Part shown: one piece after another, positions 6,216-10,034 of the stretch
Layout: the number at the start of each line of letters is the position of its first letter
How positions within the stretch are numbered: the stretch's first letter is position 1
Assembly: GCA_021796055.1 (NCBI GenBank)
Contig: JAJYOS010000157.1
Coordinates: 1 to 10,034 of the forward strand
Origin: Bacteroidota bacterium
GTDB taxonomy: Bacteria; Bacteroidota; Kryptoniia; Kryptoniales; JAKASW01
Length of the DNA: 10,034 bases
Direction: 5' to 3'
Made by a program: the position numbers and the translations under genes
Notes under the pieces: model-generated
The model's input: the letters and a program-made list of their open reading frames with translations, nothing else
Database searches by the model: none
What the model was told of the DNA's origin: nothing

Positions 6216-6255
6216 GAATGCCATTCACGCGCTCTCCCAGCTGAGCTACAGCCCC
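6183..6255 (-). tRNA. tRNA-Ala (anticodon GGC)
   Basis: A 73-base cloverleaf on the minus strand. The acceptor stem GGGGCTG/CAGCTCC contains the G3-U70 wobble pair that identifies alanine tRNAs. The D arm is GCTC...GAGC. The anticodon stem CGTGA/TCACG encloses the loop ATGGCAT, giving anticodon GGC, which reads GCC. The variable region is AGGTC. The T arm is GAGGG-TTCGATC-CCCTT. The discriminator base is A73. The following bases are CAA, so the CCA end is not encoded and must be added enzymatically. The tRNA is complete, as expected if an element inserted at its 3' end restored the gene. Confidence 0.97.
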
Positions 6256-6291
6256 GGATTTATCAAAGAATCCCGCCGATCGGGACGTGAT

Positions 6292-6320
6292 AATATAGAT
6301 TCTTCTGCGCTTAGGTGCAA
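6292..6320 (-). promoter_or_regulatory. Probable sigma70-type promoter of tRNA-Ala
   Basis: On the minus strand TTGCAC (6315-6320) and TATATT (6292-6297) are separated by exactly 17 bases, close to the TTGACA-17-TATAAT consensus. Transcription would start near 6285, giving a leader of about 30 bases before the tRNA. A 5-bp hairpin (TCCCG/CGGGA, 6271-6285) lies in that leader. Confidence 0.5.
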
Positions 6321-6482
6321 GGATGCCTCCGGTTCCCTTAGGTGCCTGGTTACTCAAGTTTTCTGCGGAAAAGAAGACGGATGTCAATGAACTTCCGATC
6401 ATGGTAAACATCCATGGGACACACGTTTGTAAGTAAAGTGGTCGGGGTTTAACTTGAAACACCTTGAATAAATCGCAACTTG

Positions 6483-8120
6483 ATGGGCGTGGATGTAAGA
6501 AATAACGGCGTGGTTATCTCCGAGGATCTTCTGAGACTATTTGAAGGTATCGGAGAGGGTATGATTGTTACCAACCGCTTTGGGGAAATAGTTGGGATGA
6601 ACAGGGCTGCGGAGGAAATATTTGGCGTCGACAGAGAGCTGAATCTCCGCAAGAACTCCGCGGCTCTCCTAAGCGGGGTGTGTGACCCGAACACGAAGCG
6701 GCCCGTTGCGTCGCCGAACCTTCCATTTAACCAGACCATTACTACCGAAAGGCCTATCGACTCGAAGGAATTCCTGCTAAGAAGGCCGGACGGCAAAGAG
6801 TACTACATTCAAATATCTACCTCGCCGTTCTTCGGAGAAGACAACGTTCTTGCCGGCACGCTCGGCATACTTATCGACGTGACGAACCGACGACGACTGG
6901 AGGAGACGCTCACTCAGAGAAACCTTCAGCTAAGCGCGATCAATCGCATCGCCACGCTCCTGAACCGGACGATCGACTTCAGGGAGGTACTGGAGTTTTC
7001 TGTAAAGCAAACGATGGATATTTTTACCGGAGACGCAGGAGCCATACTTCTTCCGGACAAAGTTGGCCGCAGAATATTTGTGGCGGCTAGCGCGAACCTT
7101 AGCGAGGATTTCCTTTCAGAGGTCCACGGTTCGGAAATAACATCAAACGTGTTCGGGAAAGTTTTAAAGTCGGATGCCGTGCAGTCCATAGGCCGGAACG
7201 AAAACCAGGCATTGATGCCGCGCTCGATGCGGAGATCACCTTTTGCCTCGCTTGTCGTTTTTCCCTTGAAGGCTAAAGGAAAAGCTGTCGGGGTGGGCGC
7301 ACTATTCAGCGAATCGGATCGCGTGCTTGAGGACGCGCAGCGCGAGATAATAGAAGGGATAGGCACGGTGATCGGGGCCGCCATCGAGAACTCGAGACTT
7401 CACGAGGAAACTATCCAGAAGACCAGGCTGCTCGAAAGCAAGAACCGCGAGTTGCAGCAGTTCACTTACGCCATCACCCATGATCTGAAATCTCCGATAC
7501 TCGTCATCGAAGGATTCGCGAGAGAACTCAAGAGAAGCGGTCGGCTTGAAGTCGAACAGGACGTTCTTATCGACGCTATCATGACGTCTTCCGCGCGTCT
7601 GCACTCGCTCGTAAACGACCTCCTGGACCTCGCTAGAGTCGGAAGCGTCGAGGCCGTACCGGAAGAGACAGACATGACGCCTCTCATCGAACGCGTTTTG
7701 ACCGACATGTCGATCAGACTAGCCGAGAAGAAGGTCAAAGTCTCTCTTGAAGGGACATTCCCGACGCTTTACGTTGTAGCGCGATATGTTGAACGAATTT
7801 TCGTGAATCTCGTCGACAATGCCATCAAATACATGGGTGATCAGCCAAGTCCGCAGCTGACGATAGGAGTCCACGACAAAATCGATCATTATCTCTTCTA
7901 CGTCCGGGACAACGGGATCGGCATTTCGCAGGAATTCCACGACAGAATTTTCGCGATCTTCCAGAGAGTGAAGACGAGCGACACCGAAAAAGTTGAGGGG
8001 AGCGGTTTGGGCCTGTCTTTTGTTAAGAAGATCGTCGAACTTAGCGGTGGAACCGTCTGGGTCGAATCGGCAGGCAAAGGCAAAGGCTCGACATTTTACT
8101 TCACGCTCCCGAGGCAATGA
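6483..8120 (+). CDS. Soluble PAS-GAF sensor histidine kinase
   Basis: This 545-residue two-component sensor kinase autophosphorylates on histidine and passes phosphate to a response regulator not present here. Residues 13-138 are a PAS domain (EGMIVTNRFGEIVGMNRAAE at its start, ending IDVTNRRRLEE). Residues 145-305 are a GAF domain, followed by a coiled linker. The HisKA H-box is FTYAITHDLKSPI with phospho-acceptor H333. The ATPase domain shows the N-box NLVDNAIKYM (N442, N446), G1 DNGIGI (D476), an F-box FAIFQRV and G2 GSGLGL (506-511), so all catalytic boxes are intact. There is no membrane segment, so it senses cytoplasmic signals through PAS or GAF. An in-frame TGA at 6465 limits the start to ATG 6483 or the adjacent TTG 6480. 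Neither has a Shine-Dalgarno sequence. It is divergent from the tRNA and followed by a GAF/PAS protein. Confidence 0.93.
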   Translation: MGVDVRNNGVVISEDLLRLFEGIGEGMIVTNRFGEIVGMNRAAEEIFGVDRELNLRKNSAALLSGVCDPNTKRPVASPNLPFNQTITTERPIDSKEFLLRRPDGKEYYIQISTSPFFGEDNVLAGTLGILIDVTNRRRLEETLTQRNLQLSAINRIATLLNRTIDFREVLEFSVKQTMDIFTGDAGAILLPDKVGRRIFVAASANLSEDFLSEVHGSEITSNVFGKVLKSDAVQSIGRNENQALMPRSMRRSPFASLVVFPLKAKGKAVGVGALFSESDRVLEDAQREIIEGIGTVIGAAIENSRLHEETIQKTRLLESKNRELQQFTYAITHDLKSPILVIEGFARELKRSGRLEVEQDVLIDAIMTSSARLHSLVNDLLDLARVGSVEAVPEETDMTPLIERVLTDMSIRLAEKKVKVSLEGTFPTLYVVARYVERIFVNLVDNAIKYMGDQPSPQLTIGVHDKIDHYLFYVRDNGIGISQEFHDRIFAIFQRVKTSDTEKVEGSGLGLSFVKKIVELSGGTVWVESAGKGKGSTFYFTLPRQ

Positions 8121-8148
8121 GAAAGGGAGAAAATCCCTTTCCATTTTG
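8121..8148 (+). terminator. Terminator-like hairpin after the histidine kinase gene
   Basis: GAAAGGGA (8121-8128) and TCCCTTTC (8134-8141) form a perfect 8-bp stem with a GAAAA loop, starting right after the stop codon. CATTTTG follows, so the T run is only four bases. It is probably a weak intrinsic terminator or an attenuator that lowers expression of the next gene 46 bases downstream. Confidence 0.55.
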
Positions 8149-8193
8149 AAGTGATGCGATTGTTCCCGTCACCAATCATCAATCCGAAGCATT

Positions 8194-10034
8194 ATGCTCA
8201 ATCTGAAAAAGAGTAAATCCACCGAGCCGGTAGAGCTGGAAAATCATTATGCCAGATTTCAGGAATCTTTCTTCGCCGCTCTATCGGATATAATATTTGC
8301 AGAGAAGCTCGACTCTGCCGACGCGCTGATCGTGTCAGCCGCCGGGAAAGCGTTTGACTGCGACGCGTTTCTGTTCAATCGTTCTGGAGAAACAGCGGCA
8401 TTGACCAGATATTCCGTAGCCAATCCGGAACAGACCGCGAGTCTCATCAGAAAAGCGGGGATTAGGTTGTCACCCAACAAGATCCCTCTCACCGACGGCC
8501 GGAAGAGAGCGTTCGAAGCGGCGTTTGCCGAGTACGACGACATCTTTCAACTTCTCGGGGATATGACTACATCGGCGGCGTTGAGGAAGTTGCAGCGGGA
8601 ACTTGGAGTTGAACTCGTTGCGACGTCTTCGCTGAAGACCGACTCCGCGGAGAAGGCGCTCTTGCTCCTTCTGCATCAAAAACCCCCGACACTCCGAGAG
8701 GGCCTAAGCCGTTTTGTATTCCTACTGAAAGCGGCTTCTCAACTCTCGGCGATCAAAGGCAGGCTTAAATCGCTGGAGACTGGATTTGATGAACAGCTGG
8801 TTAAGCTGAAAGGGGAACTAACCGAGAAAGAGAGTTCGCATCTCAATCTTTTCAACGAAATGGCGTTTCCAGCCGCGGTGCTGGATGAGCATGGGATCAT
8901 TGTGGAAGTTAACACTGCTCTCAGGCGTCTTGCCGAACCTGACTTGAAGCCTGAAGGGCAATCGTTCTCTTCGCTCGTAGATGAAAAGGCGAGACAGGAA
9001 TTCGTCGAGCTTTTTGTGGGGGTCGCCGCCGGAGAAAGTCGCTCGACATCCGTTGTTATTTCAGGGAGACACTTCAAGACATATGTCGTGACCAGAAAAA
9101 ATCCTGACGGCGGCCGCGGCCGATCGGCAGTGTACCTCGTGGATGATACTTCCGATATCGAACTCAGAGGTGAACTTGGACGGACCATTGACGCCCTCCG
9201 TTCCGACAACGAGTCTTTGCAGAAAGCCGTGCACGAAGCGAAGTCCTTTTCGGAGGATCTGGTAAGAAATGCCGCTGTGCCGGCCATGATGGTTTCGGAG
9301 GGTCGCGTCGCTTTCTTCAGTCGCTCTCTACAGGAAACACTTGAAACAAGTGAAGGCGAATTGTTCGGGGAATTCCTCTCGTCGAATGGGCTCGCCGCGC
9401 CGGGGCTGGGAGAGGGCGTTTCCGAACTGGTTGACAAGAGAGGGAGGGCGTTTTCTGTGGCCCACTGGGATATCCACGGGAAGGGCTTCTACCTCTTCCG
9501 GGAAGTTTCGGAATTCAAGAAAATTGAGGAAGAGCTTAGGAAGTCGACGTTGGAGTCGGGGAGACTCTTTAACAGTTTCCTCCCGACAGCCGCCGTGAAC
9601 GGAGGAAAACTTTCCCGGTGGAACGACATGTTCGAAAGCCTCTTCAAGGAATTTCTTTCTTCGGACAGGAGCTTCGACGGGTTCCTCAGATATCTAGGCG
9701 AATCTCCAGAGGGCTTCAAATCTGAACTCCGTTCCGGCGCGATCGTGATGCGCATGTGCCGCGCCACGGACAGAAAATACTTGAATGTCAGTGCTTCGGT
9801 CATGGAAGACACGACATTCCTTTTCCTGGAGGACATCACCGAACAGGAGTTGCTGAAGCAGCAGCTCCGTGGGGCGCAGGGTCTGTTGAGCAATTTATTG
9901 GAATCGTTTGCCGATGATCCGGTCTTCATCCTGGAGATGGGAATTGTCCGTGCCGCCAACGTCGCGGCGAGGAACAAGCTGGCGATAAGGCTCGATGAGA
10001 GCGTCGACCCCGCGAAGGTGCTTGCTGGCGTTAG
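8194..10034 (+). CDS. GAF and multi-PAS sensor protein, N-terminal part (3' end off window)
   Basis: The frame is open from ATG 8194 to the right edge, giving 613 residues without a stop. The start is the first possible one after an in-frame TGA at 8152, and it has no Shine-Dalgarno sequence. Residues 20-190 look like a GAF domain (ALIVSAAGKAFDCDAFLFN, then IPLTDGRKRAFEAAF). Helical linkers then separate three PAS-like repeats at about 216-320 (FPAAVLDEHGIIVEVN to YLVDDTSDIEL), 352-440 and 455-552 (ending FLFLEDITEQELL). A fourth begins near 565 (LLESFADDPVFILEMGIVRAAN). No membrane segment is visible. Such proteins usually end in a histidine kinase or another signalling output, which would lie off window. 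It probably works in the same pathway as the upstream kinase. Confidence 0.85.
   Translation, partial: MLNLKKSKSTEPVELENHYARFQESFFAALSDIIFAEKLDSADALIVSAAGKAFDCDAFLFNRSGETAALTRYSVANPEQTASLIRKAGIRLSPNKIPLTDGRKRAFEAAFAEYDDIFQLLGDMTTSAALRKLQRELGVELVATSSLKTDSAEKALLLLLHQKPPTLREGLSRFVFLLKAASQLSAIKGRLKSLETGFDEQLVKLKGELTEKESSHLNLFNEMAFPAAVLDEHGIIVEVNTALRRLAEPDLKPEGQSFSSLVDEKARQEFVELFVGVAAGESRSTSVVISGRHFKTYVVTRKNPDGGRGRSAVYLVDDTSDIELRGELGRTIDALRSDNESLQKAVHEAKSFSEDLVRNAAVPAMMVSEGRVAFFSRSLQETLETSEGELFGEFLSSNGLAAPGLGEGVSELVDKRGRAFSVAHWDIHGKGFYLFREVSEFKKIEEELRKSTLESGRLFNSFLPTAAVNGGKLSRWNDMFESLFKEFLSSDRSFDGFLRYLGESPEGFKSELRSGAIVMRMCRATDRKYLNVSASVMEDTTFLFLEDITEQELLKQQLRGAQGLLSNLLESFADDPVFILEMGIVRAANVAARNKLAIRLDESVDPAKVLAGV

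Noticed and set aside
6310..6345. CTTAGGTGC repeated at 6310-6318 and 6337-6345
   Set aside because: A nine-base repeat with a 27-base period overlapping the tRNA promoter region; too short to interpret.
8739..9437. 232-codon minus-strand open frame
   Set aside because: It is antisense to the GAF/PAS gene and its serine-rich translation is typical of a shadow frame.
9489..9977. 162-codon minus-strand open frame
   Set aside because: It is antisense to the same sensor gene, with no start signal and no family resemblance.
1..10034. CRISPR array, rRNA, insertion-sequence ends
   Set aside because: No regularly spaced repeats, rRNA-like stretches or transposase with terminal inverted repeats were seen.

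Overview
The window reads as the right-hand part of an integrated genetic island (about 1-6182) next to a stretch that looks like resident chromosome (about 6183-10034). It is bacterial and of medium GC by eye. The host lineage cannot be fixed from the sequence. The tRNA gene does not encode its CCA end, and the two resident sensor genes lack a recognisable Shine-Dalgarno sequence. Both fit a Bacteroidota/Chlorobi/Ignavibacteria-like host, but this is only a guess.

Left part, 1-3870: three genes run rightwards and are probably one operon. The first is the C-terminal part of a KAP-family P-loop NTPase whose Walker motifs lie off the left edge. The second is an unrecognised 352-residue protein with a PD-(D/E)XK nuclease-like signature (PD...ESK, with a preceding GELGQG helix). 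The third is a DUF3800 protein with an extra C-terminal domain of unknown type. An NTPase, a predicted nuclease and a DUF3800 protein on a mobile island look like a candidate anti-phage or anti-plasmid module. I do not recognise this combination as a named system.

Middle, 3871-4550: a convergent, apparently gene-free stretch of about 680 bases. It holds a long imperfect stem-loop, a short hairpin and an operator-like cluster of three related 8-12 bp repeats. From 4551 to 6055, two leftward genes encode a small unrecognised protein with a C/H cluster and a complete tyrosine recombinase (integrase). Just upstream of the integrase are two perfect adjacent 12-bp direct repeats, probable arm-type integrase sites. 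After these comes the 3' end of an intact tRNA-Ala(GGC) gene. Integrase beside a tRNA 3' end is the classic layout of a tRNA-targeted island. The other attachment site should lie beyond the left edge.

Right part, 6256-10034: a probable sigma70-type tRNA promoter is followed by two rightward sensor genes. The first is a soluble PAS-GAF-HisKA-HATPase histidine kinase. It ends in a hairpin, and a GAF plus multi-PAS protein follows that runs off the right edge. They probably belong to a resident signalling locus and not to the island.
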